Shown: one piece after another, positions 17,418 through 25,918 of the stretch | How positions within the stretch are numbered: position 1 is the first letter of the stretch | Layout: the number at the start of each line of letters is the position of its first letter | Assembly: GCF_002556635.1 (NCBI RefSeq) | Contig: NZ_MWMO01000018.1 | Location: 21,508-85,507 of the forward strand | DNA length: 64,000 nt | Direction of reading: 5' to 3' | DNA from: Novosphingobium sp. PC22D | GTDB taxonomy: Bacteria > Pseudomonadota > Alphaproteobacteria > Sphingomonadales > Sphingomonadaceae | The notes under the pieces: generated by a model | What the model was told of the DNA's origin: nothing | The model's database searches: none | The model's input: only the letters and a program-made list of their open reading frames with translations | Translations under genes and position numbers: made by a program

Positions 17418-18602
17418 ATGAAGATTCATCCGCTGATAACAAGCACCGATGACCTGGCCTCGTTGTGTGGGCGTCTCGCGAAATCGGACTTCGTCGCCGT
17501 CGACACCGAATTCATGCGAGAGAACACTTACTGGCCCGAGCTGTGCCTGGTGCAGATCGCGAACACCGAAGAGGCCGCCGCCGTCGATCCGATGGCCAGC
17601 GGGATCGACCTCAGCCCGCTGCTCGACTTGCTGACCGGCAACGAAGAGGTGCTCAAGGTCTTCCATGCCGGCGGGCAGGACGTCGAGATCATCTACAACC
17701 TGACGGGCCGCACGCCGCATCCGATCTTCGACACTCAGATCGCGATGATGGCGATCAGCCAGTCGGAGCAGATCGGCTATTCGAACCTGGTCGAATCGTG
17801 GCTCGGCCTGACCATCGACAAGGGCGCGCGCTTCACCGACTGGTCGCGCCGGCCATTGACCGACCGCCAGATCGAGTATGCCATCGGCGACGTCACCCAC
17901 TTGTCGAAGATCTTCCCCAAGATCCTCAAGCGGCTGATGAAGACCGGCCGCGGCGAGTGGCTCGACCAGGAGATGGAAAAGCTCGCCGATCCGGAGAACT
18001 ACCGCAACGATCCCTCGCAGGCCTGGCGCCGGATCAAGGCATCGGGACGCAACGCGGCGATGCTGGGCCGGCTCAAGGCCATCGCCCACTGGCGCGAGAT
18101 GGAAGCGCAGGACAAGAACATCCCGCGCGGCCGCATCGCCCGCGACGAGACGCTGGCGGACCTCGCCAATCACCCGCCGAAGAAGCAGGCCGATCTCGCC
18201 AAGGTCCGCGGGCTCTCGCAGGGCTGGAAGGACAACGAGATCGGCAAGCGGCTCATGGCGACGCTGGAAGCGGCAAAGCCGCTGTCCGACAACGAGATGC
18301 CGCCGCGCGCGCCGCGCGGCGCGCCGCTCGGCAAGGAAGGCGCGCTTGTCGCCGACCTGCTCAAGCTGCTGCTCAAGATCCGCGCCCGCGAGATCGACGC
18401 CGCCGCCCGGCTGCTCGCGCGCAGCGACGACCTCGAGCTTCTGGCCGCGGGCGTGCGCAAGGACCTGCCCGTTCTGCAAGGCTGGCGCTACGACGTCTTC
18501 GGCCACGACGCACTCGATCTCGTCGAAGGCAAGCTCGCCTTCGCGGTCGAGAACGGCAAGCTCAAGATGACGCACGTCGACGACGCGGGCGCCGGCGGCT
18601 AG
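17418..18602 (+). CDS. rnd: Ribonuclease D
   Basis: 394 residues. The DEDD 3'-5' exonuclease residues are present: VDTEFMRE, FHAGGQDVE with DTQIA, and YAIGDVTHL. One or two HRDC domains follow (about 205-380). It trims tRNA and other small RNA 3' ends in the cytoplasm. It begins 34 bp after the hypothetical gene and ends 9 bp before an oxyR-like regulator, so the two are probably co-transcribed. Confidence 0.94.
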   Translation: MKIHPLITSTDDLASLCGRLAKSDFVAVDTEFMRENTYWPELCLVQIANTEEAAAVDPMASGIDLSPLLDLLTGNEEVLKVFHAGGQDVEIIYNLTGRTPHPIFDTQIAMMAISQSEQIGYSNLVESWLGLTIDKGARFTDWSRRPLTDRQIEYAIGDVTHLSKIFPKILKRLMKTGRGEWLDQEMEKLADPENYRNDPSQAWRRIKASGRNAAMLGRLKAIAHWREMEAQDKNIPRGRIARDETLADLANHPPKKQADLAKVRGLSQGWKDNEIGKRLMATLEAAKPLSDNEMPPRAPRGAPLGKEGALVADLLKLLLKIRAREIDAAARLLARSDDLELLAAGVRKDLPVLQGWRYDVFGHDALDLVEGKLAFAVENGKLKMTHVDDAGAGG

Positions 18603-18611
18603 CCCCGGCGC

Positions 18612-19508
18612 ATGACGGTCTACCAGCCTACGCTCAAGCAATTGCAATACCTCGTCGCGTTGCACGAGCACGAGCATTTCGGGCGCGCGGCCGAGGCCTG
18701 CTTCGTGTCGCAATCGACCCTCTCGGCCGGCCTGCGCGATCTCGAGGCGCTGCTCGGCGTCGTGCTGGTGGAACGCACCAAGCGCGCGGTGCGCTTCACC
18801 CCGCTGGGCAACGCGGTGGTCGAGAAGGCGCACCGCATCCTGCGCGAGACCGAGGAGCTTTCCGACCTCGTCCAGTCGAGCGGCAAGCCGCTCTCCGGTG
18901 AAGTGCGGATGAGCGTGATCCCCACGATCGCGCCGTTTCTGCTGCCGCGCATGTTGCCCCGGCTGCGGCGCGAGCGGCCCAACCTCAAGCTCTTCCTGCG
19001 CGAGGAGCCGAGCGCGGCGGCGATCGAATCGCTCCATCACGGCCGCGCCGACTGCGTGCTGCTCGCCCTGCCCTACGCCACCGGCGAGGTCGAGAAGGAG
19101 ACGATCGAGCTCGACGCGTTCTTCGTCGCCTTTCCCAAGGACGACCCGCGCGATCCGCCCGCCGAGGTCCAGCCCGAAGTGATCGACGAGACGCGGCTGC
19201 TGCTGCTCGAGGACGGGCACTGCCTCAAGGACCACGCGCTGGCGGCCTGCAACCGGCCCGAGCTGCGCGCCAGCGCGACGATGATCGGCACAAGCCTGCA
19301 TACGCTGGTGCAGATGGTCGACAATGGCCTGGGACTGACGATGCTGCCCGAGATGGCGCTCGACGCCGGTATTCTCACCGGCACGAACGTGGTCGCACGG
19401 CCGCTGGTCTCCGAAAACGCCAATCGCGAGATCGCGCTCGTCTGGCGCAAGAATTCGCCGCGCGCGGACGAATTCCGGATGCTGGCCGACGAGCTGCGCG
19501 CCGGCTGA
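18612..19508 (+). CDS. oxyR: OxyR-like LysR-family regulator
   Basis: 298 residues: an N-terminal winged helix-turn-helix (TLKQLQYLVALHEHEHFGRA to SQSTLSAGLRDLE) and a substrate-binding-like effector domain. C204 and C213 lie nine residues apart in EDGHCLKDHALAAC, matching the peroxide-sensing pair C199/C208 of E. coli OxyR and the surrounding sequence. It therefore likely senses hydrogen peroxide. No katG or ahpC is nearby, so its targets must be elsewhere. ATG is 9 bp after rnd. Confidence 0.88.
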   Translation: MTVYQPTLKQLQYLVALHEHEHFGRAAEACFVSQSTLSAGLRDLEALLGVVLVERTKRAVRFTPLGNAVVEKAHRILRETEELSDLVQSSGKPLSGEVRMSVIPTIAPFLLPRMLPRLRRERPNLKLFLREEPSAAAIESLHHGRADCVLLALPYATGEVEKETIELDAFFVAFPKDDPRDPPAEVQPEVIDETRLLLLEDGHCLKDHALAACNRPELRASATMIGTSLHTLVQMVDNGLGLTMLPEMALDAGILTGTNVVARPLVSENANREIALVWRKNSPRADEFRMLADELRAG

Positions 19509-19512
19509 GCTT

Positions 19513-20712
19513 TCAGCAGCCTCCGGCCGGCGAACGCGCGCGCGAGCCCGCCCGCTCGAGCCCGAGCGCCGCGAGGAAGACGGCCAGTCCCGCAAGCGAG
19601 AGCGCCGTGCCGATCCAGCCGCTGGCGGTGAAGCCGTAGCCCGCCGCGATCGCGAGCCCGGCGAGCCAGGGCCCGAGCGCGTTGGCAAGGTTGAAGGCAC
19701 TGTGATGCGCGGCGGCGGCAAGCGCCTGGGCATCGCCGGCGACATCCATCAGCCGCGTCTGCAGCACCGGGCCGAGTCCGCCCGCGCAGCCGATCAGCAG
19801 CATGTCGAGAGTGAGCGTCCAGACGTTGCACGCCATGACCGGGAACAGCGCCAGCGACACCGCCCCCCAGACGAAGACCGCGATCGCCGTGCGCTCAAGT
19901 GCGCGGTCGGCCGCCTTGCCCGCGGCGAGGTTGCCCACCGTCATGCCCACGCCGAACACGCCGAGCACGAGCGGCACGTAGGCTTCGGAAACGCCGGTCA
20001 CCTCGATCAGGGTCGAAGCGACGTAAGTGTAGACCGCGAAGAGGCCGCCGAAGCCGATCGCGCCCGAAAGCAGCGTGAGCAGAACCTGCGGATTGCGCAG
20101 CGCCCCCAGTTCGCGCAGCGGGCTCGCGTGCCTCGAGGGGCGGTCATGCGGCGCCGCGATCGCCACGAGCGTCATCGTCGCCACCGCGAGCACCGAGACG
20201 GTGAGGAAGCCCGCGCGCCAGCCCAGGAGCTGGCCGAGCGCATTGGCCGCCGGAACGCCGATGATCGTCGCGATCGTGAGCCCGAGAAACATGCGGCTGA
20301 TCGCCTGCGCGCGCTGATCAAGCGGGACCATCGATGCCACGACCAGCGAGGCGATGCCGAAATAGGCGCCGTGCGGCAGGCCGCTGATGAAGCGGTAGAC
20401 CAGCAGGCCCTGATAGTTGCCCGCGATCCCGGAGAGGCCGTTGCCGACGGCGAACAGGGCCATCAGGCTGATCAGCAGGGTGCGGCGCGAGAGGCGCGCC
20501 GCAAGCACCGCGATGACCGGCGCGCCGACCACGACGCCAAGCGCATAGGCGCTGATCACGTGCCCCGCCACGGGCTCGGAGATACCGAGATCGGCCGCGA
20601 AGAACGGCAGGAGGCTCATCGCCGCGAACTCGGTCGTGCCGATCGCGAAGGCGCCCACCGACAAGGCGAAGATGATGAGCCCGGGGCTCCGTCGGGCGAT
20701 CGGCGATGACAA
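19513..20712 (-). CDS. MFS transporter, AraJ/sugar-efflux-like
   Basis: About 399 residues with 12 predicted transmembrane helices. The opening ALSVGAFAIGTTEFAAMSLLP and the motif RFISGLPHGAYFG are typical of the AraJ/NepI group of drug/proton antiporters, which export sugars, nucleosides or drugs; substrate unknown. TTG 20712 is my choice since GAAGGG lies about 9 bp upstream; a GTG at 20796 would add 28 mostly polar residues. It converges with oxyR, 4 bp between stops. Confidence 0.8.
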   Translation of the reverse strand: MSSPIARRSPGLIIFALSVGAFAIGTTEFAAMSLLPFFAADLGISEPVAGHVISAYALGVVVGAPVIAVLAARLSRRTLLISLMALFAVGNGLSGIAGNYQGLLVYRFISGLPHGAYFGIASLVVASMVPLDQRAQAISRMFLGLTIATIIGVPAANALGQLLGWRAGFLTVSVLAVATMTLVAIAAPHDRPSRHASPLRELGALRNPQVLLTLLSGAIGFGGLFAVYTYVASTLIEVTGVSEAYVPLVLGVFGVGMTVGNLAAGKAADRALERTAIAVFVWGAVSLALFPVMACNVWTLTLDMLLIGCAGGLGPVLQTRLMDVAGDAQALAAAAHHSAFNLANALGPWLAGLAIAAGYGFTASGWIGTALSLAGLAVFLAALGLERAGSRARSPAGGC

Positions 20713-20834
20713 GAAACAACCCTTCACGCTGCGTTGCGACAAAGCGATGCGAGCGCAGATGGGCGCGAAGCCGCGCGAATACCAGCCCTGCCGCACTCCG
20801 GTTTATCGCAGTTGCACAACGAAATCTGCCGCCG

Positions 20835-21614
20835 CTAGCCGGCCTCGGACCCGCGTTCGGTATAGTCGATCCGAATCCGCACCCAAGCCCCGATCTGCGG
20901 CTTGGCGTTCACTTTTGGCGGAACCACGCGGAACTGCCAGGCCGCCTCCTGCACCGCGCGGCCGAAGCCCGATCCGCGCGGCGATTCGCCGAGGATCTGG
21001 CAGTCCTCGACCCGGTAGTCCTCGATCGTGCGGCAGGCGATCAGGCCCCAACCCGTGCGCGCTCCGTTGCGCGGCATGTAGGTCGCGAGCTGGGCGTGGG
21101 TGGGCTTGCGATACCAGTCGGCGTTGTAGAGACGGACACCGCCCGGCCCCTCGCCGGGCCCCTGCATGGCAAGACCACTGCCGTCCGAACCCGCCCCCCC
21201 GCCGGTATCGGGCGGGCCCTGCATCTTGCTGATGTCCGCTGCGGCGAACTGCTTGCGGTCCATTTTGATGAAGCCGGGGATCGAATCGAGCCCTTCCTCG
21301 CGCACTTCGGTCTTGTCGCTGAGCCTTGGGGCCTTCGGCAGCTTGGGCGGCTCGGCCTCTTTCTGCACGACCTTGGGCCGCTTGGCCTCGGGCTTCTTTT
21401 GCTCTGCCTTGGGTGCGGCGGCCGATTCGCTGTCGCTGGTCGAGAAGGTCGTCAGGTTCGGCAGCCGCTTGGCGATGGGAGCATGCGCCTGGAAGAGAAG
21501 CGCGAGCAGCGCCAGCAGCGCCATGACGCCGAGCGAGAGCACGATCGAGACCGCGCGTTGGCGCGGTGAGCCTGGCCGGTAGCCGGACCCTGACAACGTC
21601 TCAGCGCGAATCAT
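20835..21614 (-). CDS. TonB-like envelope protein, function unknown
   Basis: 259 residues: a short cytoplasmic N-terminus, one membrane helix (AVSIVLSLGVMALLALLALLF), a Lys/Pro/Glu-rich linker (KAEQKKPEAKRPKVVQKEAE) and a C-terminal globular part with a TonB-like pattern (RTIEDYRVEDCQILGESPRGSGFGRAV then YTER). This architecture fits an inner-membrane anchored periplasmic protein. No ExbB/ExbD genes are nearby, so energy-transducer activity is not claimed. Confidence 0.72.
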   Translation of the reverse strand: MIRAETLSGSGYRPGSPRQRAVSIVLSLGVMALLALLALLFQAHAPIAKRLPNLTTFSTSDSESAAAPKAEQKKPEAKRPKVVQKEAEPPKLPKAPRLSDKTEVREEGLDSIPGFIKMDRKQFAAADISKMQGPPDTGGGAGSDGSGLAMQGPGEGPGGVRLYNADWYRKPTHAQLATYMPRNGARTGWGLIACRTIEDYRVEDCQILGESPRGSGFGRAVQEAAWQFRVVPPKVNAKPQIGAWVRIRIDYTERGSEAG

Positions 21615-21682
21615 GAGGCCCGTTTACGTCCGTTAGGCCCAGGGCGGCAATCGAGACATTGTCGCATCGTCCGCAAGACGGC

Positions 21683-22291
21683 TCAGTCCATGTGCTTGAG
21701 CCCGACGCGCAGATAGTCCCAGCCGGTGATCAGGGTCAGCGCCGCGGCCCCCCAAAGCGTGGTGAGGCCGATCGTATGCGGAACGTTGACCAGGATCTCG
21801 TCGACCGGGACGTTCCACCAGGGCATCGCGCGGCCGAGGATCAGCGCCCCCAGCGAGATCATCTGGAAGGCCGTCTTCCACTTGGCGAGCTTGGAAACGG
21901 GCACGGAAACCTGCAGCGGCCCGAGGAATTCCCGCAGCCCCGAAACCGCGATCTCGCGGATCAGGATGACGAGCCCGGCAACGACATGCGCGTCCCCCAC
22001 GTATGGCCCGCGCAGCACGCCCTGCGCCGTCAGGACGAGGATCACGGCCGCGACCATGATCTTGTCCGCGATCGGATCGAGAAAGACACCCAGCTTGGAT
22101 ACGGTGCCGCTCGAGCGCGCGAGATAGCCGTCGAAGTAGTCGGTGATGCCCATCGAGCAGTAGAGCGCGAAGGCGAGTCCGTAACCGAACTCCCAGTCGG
22201 GCCACCACAGGAGGAAGGCCAGCAAGGGCACCGCGAATATCCGCGACAGGGTGAGCAGATTGGGCAGGGTCAGCATGTCGAAGGGCCCCAT
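21683..22291 (-). CDS. pgsA: CDP-diacylglycerol--glycerol-3-phosphate 3-phosphatidyltransferase
   Basis: 202 residues with several membrane helices and the full CDP-alcohol phosphotransferase signature DYFDGYLAR-x8-G-x3-D-x3-D. It makes phosphatidylglycerol phosphate, the first step to phosphatidylglycerol and cardiolipin, in the inner membrane. ATG 22291 follows AAGAGGG closely; a second ATG at 22276 would give the shorter MLTLPNLLTLSR start and is equally possible. Divergent from the LplT-like transporter. Confidence 0.93.
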   Translation of the reverse strand: MGPFDMLTLPNLLTLSRIFAVPLLAFLLWWPDWEFGYGLAFALYCSMGITDYFDGYLARSSGTVSKLGVFLDPIADKIMVAAVILVLTAQGVLRGPYVGDAHVVAGLVILIREIAVSGLREFLGPLQVSVPVSKLAKWKTAFQMISLGALILGRAMPWWNVPVDEILVNVPHTIGLTTLWGAAALTLITGWDYLRVGLKHMD

Positions 22292-22394
22292 TGCCCTCTT
22301 TTCGCGACGGAATAAAGTCGCGCTCGGGGCTTGTGCGTCCGCGCGGTGGCATTAAGTGTCCGGCGAGGATGGGCGGACAGCTTGAAATGGACTG

Positions 22395-23705
22395 ATGACG
22401 ACCTCGACTCAGCTGATCCGCGCCCGACGGTTCCTGCCACTTTTCACCACCCAGATTCTTGGCGCGTTCAACGACAATCTGTTCAAGAACGCGATGGTCT
22501 TCTTCGTCGTCTACTCGGTGTACAACTCCGAGAGCGCGGAGATGTGGTTCAGCGCGATCGCGTCCGGCGTGTTCGTCACGCCCTTCTTCCTGCTCTCCGC
22601 GCTGGCGGGGCAACTGGCCGACATGCGCGACAAGGCCAGGATCATCCGCGTCGTGAAGGTCTGCGAGATATTCATCATGCTGGTCGGCGCCGTCGGGCTC
22701 GTGCTCGCCTGGCAAGGCGTCGCGATCCAGACCCTGTCGATCCCGCTGCTGTTGCTCGCCCTCTTCGCGATGGGCGTGCATTCCACCTTCTTCGGCCCGA
22801 TCAAGTACGCGATCCTGCCGCAGCACCTCAAATCCGAGGAAGTCCTGGCGGGCACCGGGCTGGTCGAGGCCGGGACCTATATCGCGGTGCTCGCCGGAAC
22901 GATCGTCGCCGGCTGGATCGGCGTCGAACACGCGGCGGTGGTCGTGCTGCTGGTCGCCGCGGCCGGCGCGCTGACCGCCCGCAAGGTCCCGCCCGCGCCC
23001 CCGCAGGGCGAGATCGAGCCGCTCGACTTCAACTTCCTGCGCTCGTCCTACCGGCTCATCGACAGCACCATGCACGATCGCCGGGTGTTCCTCGCGATCG
23101 TCGCGATCAGCGTGTTCTGGGCGATCTGCACGATCCTGTTCGTCCAGTTCACGCCTCTCGCCAAGAACGTGCTCTTCGCGAGCAAGGAAGTCGCGAGCCT
23201 GTTCCTGGTGATCTTCTCGGTGGGCGTGGCGATCGGCTCGGTCTCGATCAACGCCTTGCTCAAGGGCGCGGTCTCGGCGCGGTATTCGCCGATCTCGGTG
23301 ATCGCGATGGGCGCCTTCCTCCTCGTCTTCGAATCGGTATGCAGCGCCTGGACGGTCGCGGACGGGACGCAGATGCTCGATGTAACGAGCTTCATCATGC
23401 ATCCGCTCGCGCCGATGCTGCTGATCTCGCTGCTGGGCATCGCCGTTTCGGGCGGGATGTTCGTCGTGCCGCTCTACGCCTTCCTGACGACCTTCGTGCC
23501 CAAGTCGCAGACCGCGCGGACCATTGCGGCGAACAACATCGTCAACTCGGGCGCGATGACGGGCGGCGCGATCGTCGCCGGTCTGCTGAGCCTGATCGGG
23601 ATCGCGGTCGTCAAGCAGCTTCTCGTCGTCGCGGGTTGCTGCCTGATCTCGGCGTGGTTCGGCTATCGCCTGTTCAAGGCGGAGCGCGCGGCGCAGGCCG
23701 CCTGA
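22395..23705 (+). CDS. MFS transporter, LplT-like
   Basis: 436 residues with about 12 membrane helices. The opening RRFLPLFTTQILGAFNDNLFKNA is characteristic of the LplT group of lysophospholipid flippases found with acyltransferases. The neighbouring divergent pgsA suggests phospholipid metabolism, but the acyltransferase partner is absent, so substrate assignment is tentative. Length is that of a stand-alone transporter. Confidence 0.83.
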   Translation: MTTSTQLIRARRFLPLFTTQILGAFNDNLFKNAMVFFVVYSVYNSESAEMWFSAIASGVFVTPFFLLSALAGQLADMRDKARIIRVVKVCEIFIMLVGAVGLVLAWQGVAIQTLSIPLLLLALFAMGVHSTFFGPIKYAILPQHLKSEEVLAGTGLVEAGTYIAVLAGTIVAGWIGVEHAAVVVLLVAAAGALTARKVPPAPPQGEIEPLDFNFLRSSYRLIDSTMHDRRVFLAIVAISVFWAICTILFVQFTPLAKNVLFASKEVASLFLVIFSVGVAIGSVSINALLKGAVSARYSPISVIAMGAFLLVFESVCSAWTVADGTQMLDVTSFIMHPLAPMLLISLLGIAVSGGMFVVPLYAFLTTFVPKSQTARTIAANNIVNSGAMTGGAIVAGLLSLIGIAVVKQLLVVAGCCLISAWFGYRLFKAERAAQAA

Positions 23706-23709
23706 CGCG

Positions 23710-23955
23710 TCAGACGATGAACGCCGAAACGGCGACGAAGCCCACGCAATAGACCGCCAGGAACGTGCGCCAGTCGCTGGCCGCGCTCACCCGCGCGTCG
23801 GCGCTGTTCGCGACGCTAGCGCTCACCCGCGCGTCGGCGCTGTTCGCGACGCTGGCGCTCACCCCGACCCGGCGCACATGGGGCGGAAGCGACCGCAGGT
23901 AGTGGTGTTTGGCGGTCTCGTCGCAAAGAACAAGGGCACGGCGTTTTCTGCTCAT
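23710..23955 (-). CDS. Small tail-anchored-like protein with a 12-residue repeat
   Basis: 81 residues, unrecognised. The N-terminus (SRKRRALVLCDETAKHHYLR) is basic; the middle repeats VSASVANSADAR twice and begins a third copy; the C-terminus is one hydrophobic helix (FLAVYCVGFVAVSAFIV), suggesting membrane attachment by the tail. The repeat reflects an almost exact 36-bp DNA duplication at 23783-23863. The ATG at 23955 lies near csbD on the same strand. Expression is not proven. Confidence 0.6.
   Translation of the reverse strand: MSRKRRALVLCDETAKHHYLRSLPPHVRRVGVSASVANSADARVSASVANSADARVSAASDWRTFLAVYCVGFVAVSAFIV
23783..23863. repeat. 36-bp tandem repeat, 2.25 copies
   Basis: Copies at 23783-23818 and 23819-23854 differ at one base, and a third begins at 23855-23863. 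The period is a multiple of three, so copy-number change keeps the frame of the surrounding small gene and adds or removes 12 residues. Confidence 0.9.
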
Positions 23956-24066
23956 GCCCGCAGATTAAGACTTTATTTACCATCCTGCCAGCGCGGCAAC
24001 ATCCTTATCCCGAATTGGGACGTGGCGCGCATGGCCAGGTCTTCGCGGGAACCGGACGCGCAAACG

Positions 24067-24095
24067 AAAAGGCCGCCCCGGAAGGAGCGGCCTTT
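24067..24095 (-). terminator. Rho-independent terminator of csbD
   Basis: On the minus strand AAAGGCCGCTCC-TTCC-GGGGCGGCCTTTT forms a GC-rich stem followed by TTTTCGTTT, 38 bp after the csbD stop. Confidence 0.85.
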
Positions 24096-24132
24096 CGTCG
24101 ATCGCGATGCGATCGCTTGCGTCGGCGTTCGC

Positions 24133-24315
24133 TCAGATGCTGTCGCCGAGCGCACCCTTGACCTTGCCGGCGGCCTGCTGGGCTTCGCCCTTGCGTTCCT
24201 GCTTGCGGCCTTCGGCGTCGAGGTAAGGATCGTCGCCCGCACGGCCCGCAGCCTGCTTGGCGTTGCCGGCAACTTCGTTGGCGATGCCCTTGGCCTTGTC
24301 CTTGAGTTCACCCAT
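24133..24315 (-). CDS. CsbD family stress-related protein
   Basis: 60 residues, almost all Ala, Gly, Lys, Asp and Gln, with GELKDKAKGIANEVAGNAKQ and ERKGEAQQAAGKVKGALGD, the CsbD repeat pattern. Members are general-stress induced and of unclear biochemical role. The ATG has AAGGAG upstream and the gene is closed by a clear terminator, which fits a strongly expressed monocistronic transcript. Confidence 0.9.
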   Translation of the reverse strand: MGELKDKAKGIANEVAGNAKQAAGRAGDDPYLDAEGRKQERKGEAQQAAGKVKGALGDSI

Positions 24316-24413
24316 GAGAATATCTCCTTGTCTTTCCAGCGAAAAATCCGCCGGACCGTTGCAATACCAACGATCTTCCCGGACCGATGGTTCCGCTGGG
24401 ACGACAAGGCGTT

Positions 24414-24827
24414 CTAACTGTTCGACAGGCCGATGATGTGGTCCCACTCCTCGGGCGTGATCACCGCGACGGAGAGCCGCGAGAGCTTGACGAGTTCGAT
24501 GTCCTTCAGCCCCGGATCGCCCTTGATTTCCTTGAGCGTAATCGGCCGGGCAAGCTTGCGCACCGGCTTGACCTTGACCGCGGCCCACTTCCCCTCGGGA
24601 TCGGTGGGGTCGGTCATGTCCGCCTTGCTGATCGTCATGATGCCGACGATCTCGCGGCCAATATTGGAATGATAGAAGAATGCCTCGTCACCCTCCTTCA
24701 TCGCGCGAAGATTGTTCGCGGCGCGGTGGTTGCGAACGCCGTCCCAGGTCCCCTCCCCCTGCTCGACGAGATCATCCCAGCCATAGGCGTCGGGCTCGGA
24801 TTTCATCAGCCAGTAGCTCTTTGCCAT
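24414..24827 (-). CDS. EVE domain protein
   Basis: 137 residues, the whole being one EVE (PUA-like) domain: YWLMKSEPDAYGWDDLVEQGEGTWDGVRNHRAANNL, FFYHSN and SADL-type strands, ending EEWDHIIGLS. EVE domains bind modified bases in DNA or RNA; the stand-alone form resembles human thymocyte nuclear protein 1 and is common in Alphaproteobacteria. Its ligand is unknown. Divergent from the oxygenase at 24890. Confidence 0.9.
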   Translation of the reverse strand: MAKSYWLMKSEPDAYGWDDLVEQGEGTWDGVRNHRAANNLRAMKEGDEAFFYHSNIGREIVGIMTISKADMTDPTDPEGKWAAVKVKPVRKLARPITLKEIKGDPGLKDIELVKLSRLSVAVITPEEWDHIIGLSNS

Positions 24828-24889
24828 GCATCGCCCTTCATTTTTGACTAGAGCGGCGCGATAGACGATTCCAACGGGACATTGCCAGA

Positions 24890-25825
24890 ATGGAACTTGC
24901 CGAAATCCCCGTCCTCAGCCTCGCGCACGGCAAAGCCGCGCTGCCGGCCGAGATCGGCGCGAGCTTTCGCCGCAACGGCTTCGCCATGGTGCGCGACCAC
25001 GGTATCGACGCGCGCCTGATCGCCGAGGCCTGGCGTCTGACCAAGGCGTTCTACGAGTTGCCGCTCGAGGAAAAGATGCGCTACCACGTCCCCGGCCAGG
25101 GCGGCGCGCGCGGCTATACGCCGTTCCGCACCGAGATCGCCAAGGGCGCGAGCGTGACCGACCTCAAGGAGTTCTGGCACGTCGGGCGCGACCTGCCGCC
25201 GGGCCATCCGCTCGCGACAACGATGCCGCCCAACATCTGGCCCGAGCGGCCCGAGGGTTTCCGCGAGACCTTCACCGCGCTTTACGGCGCATTCGATCGG
25301 GTCGGCGCAGAGCTGCTGCGCGCCATCGCCGTCGACCTCGGCCTGCCGGCAAACTGGTTCGATCCGGCGATCGAGGACGGCAACTCGGTCATGCGGCTGC
25401 TGCACTACCCTCCCGTCACCGAAAATGCCGATGGCGCGATCCGTGCCGGCGCGCATGAAGACATCAATCTCATCACCCTTCTGCTCGGCGCCGAGGAAGC
25501 CGGGCTCGAACTGCTGGGCAAGAACGGCCAGTGGCTCTCGGTCGCTCCGCCCGAGGGAGCCCTGGTCGTCAACATCGGCGACATGCTCCAGCGGCTGACC
25601 AACCACGTCCTGCCCTCGACCACGCACCGGGTGCGCAACCCGAGCGGGGAACGCGCGCGATACAGCCGCTATTCGATGCCCTTCTTCGTCCACTTGCGCA
25701 GCGATTTCGTCTTCGAGACGCTGCCGCAGTGTATAACGAAAGAAAACCCCGATCGTTATCCCGAGCGGATCACGGCCGACGACTACTTGCAGGAGCGGCT
25801 GCGCGAAATCGGGCTCAAGACCTGA
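24890..25825 (+). CDS. Isopenicillin-N-synthase-like 2-oxoglutarate/Fe(II) oxygenase
   Basis: 311 residues. A DIOX_N region (IPVLSLAHGKAALPAEIGASFRRNGFAMVRDHGI) precedes the double-stranded beta-helix core with HED (AHEDINLITLL), the distal His in LPSTTHRV and the 2-oxoglutarate-binding R-x-S in RYSRYSMPFF. It is a cytoplasmic hydroxylase or desaturase; the closest well-known bacterial relatives act on small molecules, but the substrate here is not predictable. Divergent from the EVE gene. Confidence 0.88.
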   Translation: MELAEIPVLSLAHGKAALPAEIGASFRRNGFAMVRDHGIDARLIAEAWRLTKAFYELPLEEKMRYHVPGQGGARGYTPFRTEIAKGASVTDLKEFWHVGRDLPPGHPLATTMPPNIWPERPEGFRETFTALYGAFDRVGAELLRAIAVDLGLPANWFDPAIEDGNSVMRLLHYPPVTENADGAIRAGAHEDINLITLLLGAEEAGLELLGKNGQWLSVAPPEGALVVNIGDMLQRLTNHVLPSTTHRVRNPSGERARYSRYSMPFFVHLRSDFVFETLPQCITKENPDRYPERITADDYLQERLREIGLKT

Positions 25826-25918
25826 GCCCCTCTTTTCCTGTCCGAAAGGCCACCCGCACTTAACGAATATTTCAGCCCCGTAAGATATTGCGATCTCCGC
25901 AATCGAAAGGGGCGCGTC

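Noticed and set aside
23783..23863. Possible CRISPR-like direct repeat
   Set aside because: The units are head to tail with no spacers, and they encode a protein repeat.
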